Shown in pieces: positions 20,435 to 31,100 of a DNA stretch of 64,000 bases. The DNA is taken from positions 62,001-126,000 of the forward strand of contig CM074128.1 in NCBI GenBank assembly GCA_037178625.1. The letters are read 5' to 3'. Under the pieces are notes generated by a model. The model was not told the DNA's origin. It ran no database searches and saw nothing but the letters and a program-made list of their open reading frames with translations. The stretch comes from Skeletonema tropicum (Eukaryota > Bacillariophyta > Thalassiosirophyceae > Thalassiosirales > Thalassiosiraceae). Both the position numbers and the translations under genes were made by a program. Position 1 is the first letter of the stretch, and each line of letters opens with the position of its first letter.

Positions 20435-21145
20435 TTTGGGGGTGTTGATTTTCGTGTTATCGTTTTTGAAGCTGTCGTCTCGAGTAGTGGTTGGTATAAT
20501 TTTGAATTTTTAAAATCGACAAATTGAATTCAGCTGGTCGCTCCTCTGATAAGTAGGAGTGTCCACCGGTAGGTAATTCTATGCTATTGCTCTGTGGCTG
20601 CAATGCAATAAGAATAGCACATACAGCGGTGCCTTTGACATTGATTTGAATGATTTGAATGTGGCCATCATTCAAACATCAAAATCAAACATCATTGGCA
20701 AAAGTCTGCAAAAGTGCGTGTGGGGCTTTACATATTAGTTACTTGTTGGGCGTCAACTAAAAAGTATGAATTCGATGATTGCTTTCGCATGAAAAAGAGG
20801 GGACACGAAGAGGGGGTTTGCTTTGGGTCCCCTCTGTGCAACTTTTGAACATTACTGGTGTCAATACCAATTCAGATGTGTAACTACCCAATATCTATCT
20901 GATAAATCCCTTCAAACCTGTTTTGTTTAGGGCATACGCCCGCTGATCCTCTAAAATTCAAAAAATATGGCCGTTGCAATCTCAGACGTGGAACAATAAA
21001 AGTACTCCGCTCCCACCGACCCACATCATCAGTTGGGTGGTGAGGTCATTTTTTTGACAGCTGTTCAATGACACATGCAGGATGCAGGGGTTCTCAGTTC
21101 TCGATTGCTGCCTGGGCCACTTTCAGCCGGCCAGTAGACACATGC
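20435..21145. other. Spacer between divergent DDI1-like and ankyrin-KAP genes
   Basis: It is homologous to 27432-27960. Shared words include GAAGCTGTCGTCTCGAGTA just 5' of the DDI1-like start, GATTGCTTTCGCATGAAAAA, TACCCAATATCT, and TCATTTTTTTGACAGCTGTT. These presumably hold the promoter of the minus-strand gene. No gene was seen. Confidence 0.5.
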
Positions 21146-21656
21146 ATAAGCCCAGACAGTCTCCGTTCCCGCCACCAATTCGTCGGCCGGGCCCATTTTT
21201 TAGAGACCTCCACCATGGCGGCCGCCTGACTAGCCCATAACTTTAATTTCTACTATAACGGAGATATATGCTAAACCAATGATGCAGACCTGTAGAGTAT
21301 ACTTATGAGATCATATGGTATCCAAGAATCGTACTTATATCTTATTTTCTCGCCGAGATATGCATTTTGGGGTTTACTATGGGCATGCCTGCCAAATTTG
21401 TCCATCAGTAAAGTTAGACAAGCTCATAGTAAACCCCAAAATGCATATCTCGGCGAGAAAATAAGATATTACTACGATTCTTTGATACCATATGCTCTCC
21501 TAAACATACTCTACAGGTAAGTATCAATGGTATAGTATATATCTGCTTCATAATAAAAGTTATCGAGAATAAAATATAGGGGCTTATTAGGCGGCCGTCA
21601 TGGTGGAGGTCTAAAAAAAAGGGCGGCCGACGGATTTGAGGTCTGTCTGGGCTTAT
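21146..21656. mobile_element. Foldback (MITE-like) element
   Basis: The whole segment is a long imperfect palindrome. The ends ATAAGCCCAGACAG and CTGTCTGGGCTTAT are inverted. Inner arms carry GACCTCCACCATG and GGCGGCCGCC on one side and their complements on the other, and the centre pairs GCATTTTGGGGTTTACTATG with its reverse complement around a loop near 21385-21420. There is no transposase frame. A TA or AT target dinucleotide is possible but a clear duplication was not established. It is absent from the paralogous spacer at about 27960-28090, so it arrived after (or was lost since) the duplication. Open frames inside are palindrome artefacts. Confidence 0.75.
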
Positions 21657-21850
21657 CATTATGGATTGATTAGGTGGTGATACTGATACAACATCGTCGG
21701 GAGGACGCCCAAATTCAAGGAATTGTGGTCTATGAAAGGAGGAGGATCTGAGATCTGATTAAAGCACTCAGCAGCAATTGCTTAACGCTCTGTTCACTGT
21801 TCACGAAAACCAGAAACAAAAAGCGAAAAGCGGCCACAGCTTCACTCCTG

Positions 21851-21943
21851 CAGAATCACCAAATGACATCAACAAACCCAAACTTCCCTTCTCCGAATCG
21901 ACGCTAAAATTATTGCCACGCTACAGGGGCCGCCAACTGAATC
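21851..21943 (+). promoter_or_regulatory. Conserved 5' block of ankyrin-KAP genes (copy 4)
   Basis: It contains GCAGAATCAC, ACATCAACAAA, CGACGCTAAA and ATTATTGCCACGCTACAGG directly before the ATG at 21944, as in the other copies. Confidence 0.6.
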
Positions 21944-24873
21944 ATGTCTGGCAATGACTTGCACATGCTCCTCTACTATCCAAATCCAAACGTTGAAGAA
22001 GTTCAAGCTCTGATCGACAAATATCCAAATGCAGTGAAGGAGAAAGCTTTTGATGGATACCTGCCGCTGCATACTGCCGTCAGAAGGGGTGCGTCGTTGG
22101 AAGTGATAAAACTGCTCATTAAAGAATATCCTGACGCATTGAAGGTGGAAAATATTCTTAGAGACCTACCGCTACATGTTGCCGTCTTGTATAATGCGTC
22201 TTTGGAAGTGGTAAAGCTACTTATCAAAGAATATCCTGATGCCGTGAAGGAGAAAAATATTGATGGAGACATGCCGCTGCATATTGCCTCCCTCCGAAAT
22301 GATGCGCCGAAGGAAGTGTTACAGCTGCTCATCAAAGAATATCCTAATGCAGTGAAGGAGAAAAATAAAGATGGATACCTGCCGATAAACAATCCTCGAA
22401 TCAAGGAAATATATGAAAGGGTCATAACGGTCGTCCAGAACTTACCGAGGAGCCAAGGTCTCCTCGGCGATGATGCCAAAGGCAAAGATCTACTTGGTGT
22501 GAAGGAAGAAGCCCAAGCAATTGCAGAGACAATCGCCTTCAAGGACTTGGAACCTCCTTTTGTTGTTGGAATCTTGGGAGGCTGGGGATCGGGCAAAAGC
22601 TTCACTTTCAACCTAATTGAGGAACACTTGAAGGAGATACAAAACTATGATCTGGCAACTGAGGTTGTCAAACTTCATTCCCCTTATGTTGGTCATATCT
22701 ACTTGATAAAATTCGATTTATGGACATTTGCAAAGGGTTGTCTGTGGTCAAGTTTGATGAACCGTATCTTGACGGAACTCAATGATCAACCGGATTTGGA
22801 GGCAGCAATTGGACCAGAGCTTCTCATGGAAGGAGTGATGTGATTGAATTGATGAAGCAATTCACTACTAGTGGTGAGATCAAGTATCTGAAAGGAGCTA
22901 TGCAGGATGAAAGAGTGCTAAAACAGATTCGCGAATGGAAGCCAAGAGGTGGAAACGGAAGCATTACGGAAGCCTTGGTCAATGCCACGAATAGTAACTA
23001 TGACAATGAAGTGAAGGACCTTAAAGAGAAAAAGCAAAAACTTCATTGCTTTCTTGCGTTTGAGGAAGTCACAGCAGAGGAAAATACCAAAATTCAACCA
23101 GAAATCAAACAGCTTCTCAAAGACGCCTACGAGAACTACGCCGAGGAGAATCACGACGATCCAATTCCTCGGACCGTTGACGCTGCAATGAACAGTTTCA
23201 AGCGATGTAGGGGGATCTTCGGGCGGCTCAAGAGATACTGGTGTCTCTTGAGGGCAGGAAGATTGTCGCCACTTTGGTTTGCAGTGTTTCTGTCTTCATT
23301 ACTGCTTGCTTTATTACTCCCTCTAGTTCTTGACAAAAATGAAGCAGTTGCTGCTGCCATCGGGCCTTTGGTTTCAGGAATGTACGCCGTGTATAACAAC
23401 GCGAGAGAAAAATTGAGGTCGGCCAAAGCAGAGATTGCCAAAGTTGCAAGCGAGATGCATCTAGATAAAGAGCAAGTTCAAAAATCATTGAAGGCAGCAG
23501 ATAAAGCGCAGCTTCGCAGTGATACTAATGACGAGGAGAAGCAGCAAGATATTATGAAGGTGTTGAATGCTGAGATCAACTCTCTTGAAGACCGTGTCTG
23601 GCTCAGGAAGGGTGATTCACTGAGCAAGGTAGTTGCAGACAGAGTCGGTTCAAACAACTATGAGGAACATCTCGGGGTAGTGCATCAGGCACAGGCTGAT
23701 CTCCAACGCATATCAGATGCAATGTTGAGCAGCAACCAAAAAGGCAGCTTCCCACGGGGTGATCCTCGCATTGTGCTATTCATTGATGACCTTGACCGTT
23801 GCCCGCCAAAGAAAGTTGTAGAAACTCTTGAGGCCGTGCAGTTGCTTGTAAAAACGAAGCTGTTTGTGGTTGTATTGGCAATCGATGCTCAGTATGTCAC
23901 GCTTTGTCTGGAGAAGGAATATGAAGATGTCCTCCATCCAGAACGGCCCCCGTCCGGCTTGGACTACGTCGAGAAGATAGTTCAGCTACCATATCGCGTG
24001 CCACCAGTAAGTGCCGACTATTTGAAGTCATATCTTCAAGCTCAAATGAATGTGGAGGACGAAGATAACCGTGAACTTTCTGGTCAAAATTTTTCCCAAC
24101 TTCTTCAAGAGGAAATGAACGTGGAGGAGGAGGACACTCGTGAACATGCTGCTGGCGATGACGTTCGTTTGACACAAGTGGGGTCATCATCGGCATCATG
24201 TGCCGAATCAGGAAGTCATGATGATAACACTAACACGAATGAAGATGTGCTCGAGGAGACACCGACGGCGGAGACATCACAATCTGGACCGAAGGAGCCA
24301 TTGGTTCCTCTCCCAACTAAGAAACTTAATTTTACTCGGGAAGAGCTAGAATTGTTAGATGATGCATGCGTATTCTCTGGTGTCAGCCCACGCTCTATTA
24401 AGCGGTTAGTCAATGTTTTCAAGCTCATGAAGGTCATATGGTATCGTCGTGACCAGACGCCAGGCGTAGACACACCACAAGAAGTAAGTATGAAAGAGGC
24501 GAGTGTATGGATTCTGGCATTGTGTGCATCGAATTCCAAAATCCTGCGCAAAGAGATGTGCAAGGTTCTTGCTAAGATTGAACAAACCACAAGTTTGCCT
24601 ACCGACTGTGGCAACTTGAAAGACTTCGTTCGAAAAGCTTTGGGAGAGCTTGATGGCACTCGTTTGACTAAGATTAATTCGGAAAAATGCAAGGGGATAC
24701 TTGAAAAGGTAAAGTGGGAGAACGATGAAGAATGGAAGCTAGTGAAGAATGACTTGCGGCTCTTGCGATGCTTTTCATTCGTTGGGGAGTACAACGAATC
24801 GGTGGAGGATATTTATCATGTGCTAAAAGCACAGAATGAGGCTCACGAGGCGAATAAGAGATGGTGGCGCTGA
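21944..24873 (+). pseudogene. Ankyrin-KAP NTPase, copy 4: single-base frameshift
   Basis: The ATG at 21944 opens three LPLH/MPLH-type ankyrin modules, the fewest in the family, then Walker A GGWGSGKS. The frame ends at 22843. Where the intact copy reads GGAGTGAGTGTGATT, this copy reads GGAGTGATGTGATT, a one-base deletion near 22836. The second half (from about 22840) is fully open to 24873. It contains the membrane segments (LWFAVFLSSLLLALLLPLVL), the coiled coil, Walker B (RIVLFIDDLDRC), an expanded acidic linker with a duplicated QMNVEDE/EMNVEEE segment, and the C-terminal domain, ending ...AHEANKRWWR. Only this one lesion was seen, so a sequencing error or very recent inactivation are both possible. 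Confidence 0.8.
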
Positions 24874-25305
24874 AGATGGGAGAGCTGCAGGTTGCAACAG
24901 CGATTGCACTGCAAGTTAGGAAGGGGCAGTTGACGTGATTCCAGTGTCAGGTGAGGAAGAGTAGAAAGTCTCAGTCTACATTTAGCACAAGTATAATTGA
25001 ATCGTACTATCCTATCGTCTACTAGCATACCAACGAACACAGCTATTATATTATATATGTCCATCATTCCGCAACAGATGCACATCTGAGTATTCGATAC
25101 AGTCCACACACCTGACTTCATCATTACTTAGTGATCCTCACCCCAACGAAAGTTCGTGGAAACAGATGCATTGCTCTACATTCTGCTTGTAAATATAATC
25201 GACATAAGTCTCGACGTTTCGCGCCCATGAGGAATCGATACCCAATCGATAGAGCACAAAAGCCACCATGTGCAGATGAATGTGGCGCAAGTTTGTGGTT
25301 CATGA
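24874..25305. other. No gene seen
   Basis: The spacer marks the junction between the two large duplication units. No coding, RNA or repeat feature was recognised. Confidence 0.6.
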
Positions 25306-25496
25306 GATAAATGATAGATTGATTGACTTGGTCAAGGAATGGAAGTATGTAGGACTTCAGAGGGTTCTATTTGCTATTGAAATCAAATATTCATTCAACT
25401 TGTTCTCTTAGAAGTAAAGATGAATAATAGCAAGTCAACTCACACTACTTTGAACATTATTCTTCTTCTAGAGGTGCATGACATGAATATCTCTGT

Positions 25497-27431
25497 TCAC
25501 ATTCCAGACATGTCAAACGTCGCTACTTCTTCGTCGTCCTCCTCATCTGATAAATCTTGCAACAAGTCATCATCTTCTTCTTCTCCATCTCTTTCATCAC
25601 GGAGGTAGTGCTGAGAATGACGTATTCCAAGTAATTTATTCTCCCTTTCAATATCATGAACAATCTTCTCACTGCATCGCTTGACTCGTTGTCTCTTCCC
25701 TTCAGGGAATTCATGGGTGAATTCAGATTGGTCTAGGATGTCTAGATCTGATTCAATGTCCGATGAGACGGGTGAGAATAAGTCATCATCATCATCCTCC
25801 ACTCCTTCTTCATGCATCGTTCTGGTTGTCGCATGCTGTTGTCGCTTTTGCTGCCTCCTCCTTTGACTGTGATGATGCTGGCGGCCATGAGAAGCAGTAG
25901 TAGGAGCAGAAGATGATGAAGCACTCCTACTTCCCCTCCTAACCCTACCACTATCGCCGCCTCCATCACCACCAACAAGGAACGGCAACACCACAGGCTC
26001 CGACATACCACGCTTCTTCACTGTCATACTACTCTTCCTAGCACTCCCTCCCATTTGAATCGTCGCCTCCCAATCTTGCAAGACATCCAACCCCAATAAC
26101 ATATCCACACCTTCGGTGACAGTCCCTTCGAGCACAGTCAATGCTGGTCCGTTCATTTGCACCGTCTCCCCTTCATCATCATAATAATAGTCATCATCAT
26201 CTCGCTGGTGCTGCTGACCCAACACAAACTGAACACACCCAGCAGGGATACGTCCCAAAACACGACAATGTCCCACACCCGTGGCACGTCCTGCATATCG
26301 TCGATCCATCAGATGTAATATCCCAACCTTGCGTGCTACTGTGGCTGATATGACGGTGACTTGTGCTCCGGTGTCGACGTAGGCTGCTACTGGTGTAGCT
26401 TTGTTGTTGTTGATGGAGTGATGATGATGATGGTTGTGGTGGGTGTGTTCATTGGAGTTGAGACGGAGACTGCATGGAACTCGGAGTAGGCCTGCTTGAT
26501 GAGGTGAGATACTGCTGCTGTTGATGGCGTCATCTTCTTCGACGTGATTGCTGATGTAGTCATAATGTTCGTCATACTCATCTCCACAATCATCATTTCG
26601 ATCATCAGTTACTGTATCTGAATAATTGAATTTGTCCACCTCAGACACTTGACGCGTTCTATCATGACGTTGATACTGTGCATAAGAGTCACCACGACGC
26701 TGACGGTGTGAAGCAAATGTCGCCGAAGGACGCTGCTGATGATTCCTCCTTGAATGATGGTATTGAGAGTGACCATGGCCGCGGTGATTCTTCTTTGTAC
26801 TGCCATCATCATGACTGTCATTGTCTTGATTGCCGTGTTGCTGTGGCACCTGATGTGTTATAGATCCACCACGTACCGAAGAGGCGACACGAGCACGAGC
26901 ATGGTCTTGAACTTGTTTAGTATTGGGTGGAAAGGCTGGCCTCTTGGTGTTGTGAAGTGCATGGCTGCTGCCTTTGCTACCACGACGAAAAAAGGCCCTC
27001 CGCCTCCTCTTCACATCATCACCGCCGCTGCCGGAGCTGGAATAATCACTACTCTGGCCGCTCTGCACACCAATGGCATCATGATCAAAATAGTGATCAA
27101 GCGAATGACAATCATCATGACTAATAATATTGGCCTCCTCCATACCGACAGCTTTGGCTGCGAGCTCTCGCTTCTCAATTCTTTTTTGGCGGTAGAAATC
27201 GGTCACGTATTCTTCTGGCTCGTCATAAGTGTAGTAGTTAATAGTGCCGTCGTCGTTGATGTGGCCGCGAATATTTGAATTGGTGGATTTGACAACATTG
27301 AGGCCAGAGGAATAATCATTGAGAGGAGACGAGCGATGAGTTAGTGCGACTATGTTGGAGTTGCCAGCTGATGGGATGATGTAGCTACAGAGTAGGAGCA
27401 GCGTTGGGGCTGATAGGAGATACGTTATCAT
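25497..27431 (-). CDS. Secretory-pathway DDI1-like retropepsin protein (644 aa)
   Basis: A signal peptide is evident (MITYLLSAPTLLLLCSYIIP then SAGNS). Residues 64-105 carry a conserved charged segment (EPEEYVTDFYRQKRIEKREL). A His/Arg/Ser-rich disordered stretch reaches about 340. The aspartic protease domain (about 345-475) has the catalytic DTGAQVTVIS (Asp353), then GILHLMDRRYAGRATGVGHC, RVLGRIPAGCVQFVLG, an acidic insert, and LEGTVTEGVDMLLGLDVLQD. These match the retropepsin fold of DDI1 (LVDRRWAG, IIGRVH, MDMLLGLDML in the known family) rather than retroviral protease. DDI1 is normally a cytosolic proteasome shuttle with a UBL domain. Here no UBL is visible and a signal peptide is present. 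The acidic C-terminus ends DMSGM. Confidence 0.75.
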   Translation of the reverse strand: MITYLLSAPTLLLLCSYIIPSAGNSNIVALTHRSSPLNDYSSGLNVVKSTNSNIRGHINDDGTINYYTYDEPEEYVTDFYRQKRIEKRELAAKAVGMEEANIISHDDCHSLDHYFDHDAIGVQSGQSSDYSSSGSGGDDVKRRRRAFFRRGSKGSSHALHNTKRPAFPPNTKQVQDHARARVASSVRGGSITHQVPQQHGNQDNDSHDDGSTKKNHRGHGHSQYHHSRRNHQQRPSATFASHRQRRGDSYAQYQRHDRTRQVSEVDKFNYSDTVTDDRNDDCGDEYDEHYDYISNHVEEDDAINSSSISPHQAGLLRVPCSLRLNSNEHTHHNHHHHHSINNNKATPVAAYVDTGAQVTVISATVARKVGILHLMDRRYAGRATGVGHCRVLGRIPAGCVQFVLGQQHQRDDDDYYYDDEGETVQMNGPALTVLEGTVTEGVDMLLGLDVLQDWEATIQMGGSARKSSMTVKKRGMSEPVVLPFLVGGDGGGDSGRVRRGSRSASSSSAPTTASHGRQHHHSQRRRQQKRQQHATTRTMHEEGVEDDDDDLFSPVSSDIESDLDILDQSEFTHEFPEGKRQRVKRCSEKIVHDIERENKLLGIRHSQHYLRDERDGEEEDDDLLQDLSDEEDDEEVATFDMSGM

Positions 27432-27962
27432 TTTTGATGTTGATTTTCGTGTTACCTTTTTGAAGCTGTCGTCTCGAGTAATGATTGTTATAATTTGAAT
27501 TTAATCGATAGGTCGTGCTTAACTGGTCGCTCACTGATAGGAGGTGTCCAACGGTAGAATGATTGCTATGCTCTGTGGCTGCAATGAAGCCATCACGCCC
27601 ATCACACCATCCAACAAGCAACTACCTCAAAAGTGCCTGAAGCGAAGGGCGTCAACTTATGAAATCGCCTGATTGCTTTCGCATGAAAAAGAGGGGATAG
27701 TCATGGGGCGGATTTCTTTCGGTCCCCTCTTTGTAACTTCTGAGCATCATTGGTGTATATTACCACCAATTTATCAATGTAACTACCCAATATCTGTCGG
27801 AAAAATCCCTTCAACCCTTTTCTGTTTCGGGAATACGCCCGCTCATCCCGACCCTTGCAATCCGACGTGGAACAAGACTCTACCCATCACCCATCATTGA
27901 CCCATCATCCGGTTGGCTTGGGTGATGATGTCATTTTTTTGACAGCTGTTCGAAGACGGCCA

Positions 27963-28025
27963 GGCAGCAGGCAGCAGGTGGGCGGCAGCAGGCAGCAGGT
28001 GGGCGGCAGCAGGCAGCAGGCAGCC
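27963..28025. repeat. 21-bp minisatellite, three copies
   Basis: Three tandem copies of GGCAGCAGGCAGCAGGTGGG plus C, the last diverging to GGCAGCC. It lies in the spacer between the DDI1-like gene and ankyrin-KAP copy 5. Confidence 0.85.
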
Positions 28026-28089
28026 GGCATGCCTCCCTGCCAAGGGTAAACAAAAAATGTCCCTGCAGCATGGTTGTCGTTGTTGTCAA

Positions 28090-28172
28090 ACCAATACTTA
28101 TCAAATCCAACTCTCCTTCCTCCGAACCGACGCTAACATTATTGCCACGCTACAGGGGCCTCCAACTGAATC
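28090..28172 (+). promoter_or_regulatory. Conserved 5' block of ankyrin-KAP genes (copy 5)
   Basis: It reads ATCAAATCCAACTCTCCTTC, CGACGCTAAC, then ATTATTGCCACGCTACAGG and the ATG at 28173. The upstream half is shorter than in the other copies. Confidence 0.6.
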
Positions 28173-31100
28173 ATGCCTTACAATCAATTGCACAGGCTCC
28201 TCAGGAACAGACCAACCGTTGAGGAAGTTCAAGCTCTGATCGACAAATATCCAAACGCAGTGAAGGGACTAGATGTAAATGGATCCCTGCCGCTCCATCA
28301 TGCCGTCTATCATGGTGTGTCGTTGGAAGTTATGAAGTTGCTAATTAACCAATATCCGGATGCATTGAAGGAGGAAAGAAATGGAGAATTGCCGCTGCAT
28401 ATTGCCGTCGAAAGAGATAGTGCGCCGATGGAAATGATTCAGCTGCTTGTCAAAGAAAATCCTGATGCATTGAAAGAGAAAGATATACATGGATGGCTAC
28501 CGTTGCATATTGCCATTAGAAATGGTGTGTCGTTGGAAGTGGTGCAGCTACTTATTCAAGAATATCCTGATGCAATGAAGGTGACACATCAAGATGGAGA
28601 CCTGCCGCTGCATATTGCCCTCGCAAATCATGCTTCGTTGGAAGTGATACAGCTGCTCATTCAAGCATACCCTGATGCAATGAAGGTGACAGATCAAGAT
28701 GGAAAGCTGCCGATGGACAATCCTCAAATCAAGGAAATATATGACAGGGTAAAAACGGTTGTCCAGAACTCAATGAGGAGCAAAGGCCTCCTTGGTGATC
28801 ACGCCAAAGGCAAAGATCTACTTGGTGTGAAGGAAGAAGCCACAGCAATTGCAGATACAATTGCATTCAAGGACTTACAACCTCCTTTTGTTGTTGGCAT
28901 ATTGGGAGGTTGGGGATCGGGCAAAAGCTTCACTTTCAATCTTATTGAGGAGCACTTGAAGGAGATACAAAAGTATGATCTGGCGACTGAGGTCATCAAA
29001 CTTAATTCCCCTTACGTCGGTCATATCTACCTGATAAAATTCGATGTGTGGACATTTGCAAAGGGTTGCCTTTGGTCAGGCTTGATGAACCATATCTTGA
29101 CGGAACTCAACGACCAATTGGATTTGGAGGCAGTAATTGGACCAGAGCTTCTCATGAAAGGAGTGAGTGTGATAGAACTTCTGGACGAGTTCACTACTAG
29201 TGGTGAGATCAAGTATCTGAAAGAAGCTATGAAGGATAAAAGAGTGCTAAAACAGATTCGCGAATGGAAACCAAGAGGTGGAAATATTACAGAAGCCTTG
29301 ATTAATGCCACAAACAGTAACTACGACAATGAAGTGAAAGAACTTGAAGAGAAAAAGCAAAAACTTCATTGCTTTCTTGCGTTTGAGGAAGTTACTGCAG
29401 AGAAAAATGTCGAAATTCAACCAGAAATCAAACAGCTTCTCAAAGACGCCTACAATAACTACGCCGAGGAAAATAGCAACAATCCATTTCCTCAGACCGT
29501 AGACGCTGCAATGAACAGCTTCAAGCGATGGAAGGGAATCTTCGGGCGGCTCAAGAGATACTGGTGTCTCTTGAGAGCAGGAAGATTGTCGACGCTTTGG
29601 TTTGCAGTATTTCTTTGCTCGACAATTCTTGCTGTAACAATCCCTTACTTTCTTGGCAGATCTGATGCGATTGTCACTGCCATCGGGCCTTGGTTTCAGG
29701 AATGTACGCCATGTATAACAACGCGAGAGAAAAATTGAGATCTGCCCAAGCAGAGATTGCCAAAGTTGCGAGCGAGATGCATCTAGATAAAGAGCAAGTA
29801 CGAAAAGCATTGAAAGCAGCAGATGGAGCACAGCTTCGCAGTGATACTAACGACGAGGAGAACCGACAAGATACTATACAAAAATTGAATGCTGACATCA
29901 ACTCTCTTGAAGACCGTGTCTGGCTCAGGGAGGGTGATTCCCTAAGCAAGGTAGTTGCAGACAGAGTCGGTTCAAACAACTACGAGGAACATCTAGGGGT
30001 AGTGCATCAGGCACAGAAAGATCTCCAACACATCTCAGATGCAATGCTGAGTAGTAACCAAAACAAAAGCTTTCCGCGGGGTGATCCTCGTATTGTGCTA
30101 TTCATTGATGACCTTGACCGTTGCCCGCCAAAGAAAGTTGTAGAAACTCTTGAGGCCGTGCAGCTGCTTGTGAAAACGAAGCTGTTTGTGGTTGTATTGG
30201 CAATCGATGCGCAGTATGTCACGCTTTGTTTGGAGAATGAATACCAAAATATCCTCAGTCAAGAACGGCCCCCATCTGGCTTGGACTACGTCGAGAAGAT
30301 AGTTCAGCTACCATATCGCGTGCCACCAATCAGTGCCGAGTTCATGGAGACATATCTTCAAGAACAAATGAATGCGAAGAAGAAGTACACTCCGGCCTTC
30401 TCAGACGACATCGACTTTGACCTAGAAGAGCTCATCAACGTCTATGAAGAAGACGGTTGTAATGCTCCTCAACTTAGGAAAAGAGAGAAGTCACCAATGC
30501 ACGGGAGCAACCAATCAAAAAATGCGCGGCCAAAATTATCAGCTGCATATACTATACCTCTCTTGTCCGACAATGCAGCAAATAAATCCACTAGTTATGA
30601 TATGCAGGACCGCTTCCCGTCTGATGAGATACCAATTATTGAGCCAGTGGTTGAGATCCCTACTAATGAGCTTGAGTTCACTTGGGAAGAGCTTCAATCG
30701 CTGAAAGAGGCATGCGTGTTCTCTTGTGTAGGACCACGCTCTGCAAGACGGTTAGTCAATGTTTTCAAGCTCATGAAGATTATATGGTATCGTCGTGATC
30801 AGACACCAGGTGTAGACACACCACACGAAGTGAGCATGAAAGAGGCGAGTGTATGGATTCTGGCATTGTGTGCATCGAATTCCAAAAGCGTGCGCAAAGA
30901 GATGTGCAAGGTTCTTGCTAAGATTGAAGAAACCTCAAGTAGGCCTGCCGACTGTGACAACTTGAAAGACTTCGTTAAACAAGCTTTGAGTGAGGTTGAT
31001 GGCACTCGCTTGACTAAGATCAATTCTGAAAAATGCAACGGGATATTTGACGAGGTAAAGTGGAAGAACGATAAAGAATGGAAGTTTGTGAAGAATGATT

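Larger units (their letters stand above)
18206..24873. repeat. Large tandem duplication, left unit (partner about 25306-31140)
   Basis: The order is the same in both units: a short AT-rich 3' flank, a DDI1-like gene on minus, a shared spacer containing GATTGCTTTCGCATGAAAAA and GACAGCTGTTC, and an ankyrin-KAP gene on plus. Divergence is moderate, with indels. The left unit additionally carries the foldback element at 21146-21656. Confidence 0.75.

Noticed and set aside
21305..21659. Two ORFs on opposite strands
   Set aside because: They are mirror products of the foldback palindrome.
22830..22850. Programmed frameshifting in ankyrin-KAP copies 4 and 5
   Set aside because: The shifts are at different places in the two genes, lack a shared slippery site, and are absent from the intact copy. 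Sequencing error or mutation is simpler.
25497..27431. Retrotransposon gag-pol protease
   Set aside because: The motifs around DTGAQ (LMDRRYAG, VDMLLGLDVLQD) match DDI1, there is a signal peptide, and no reverse transcriptase or LTR is adjacent.
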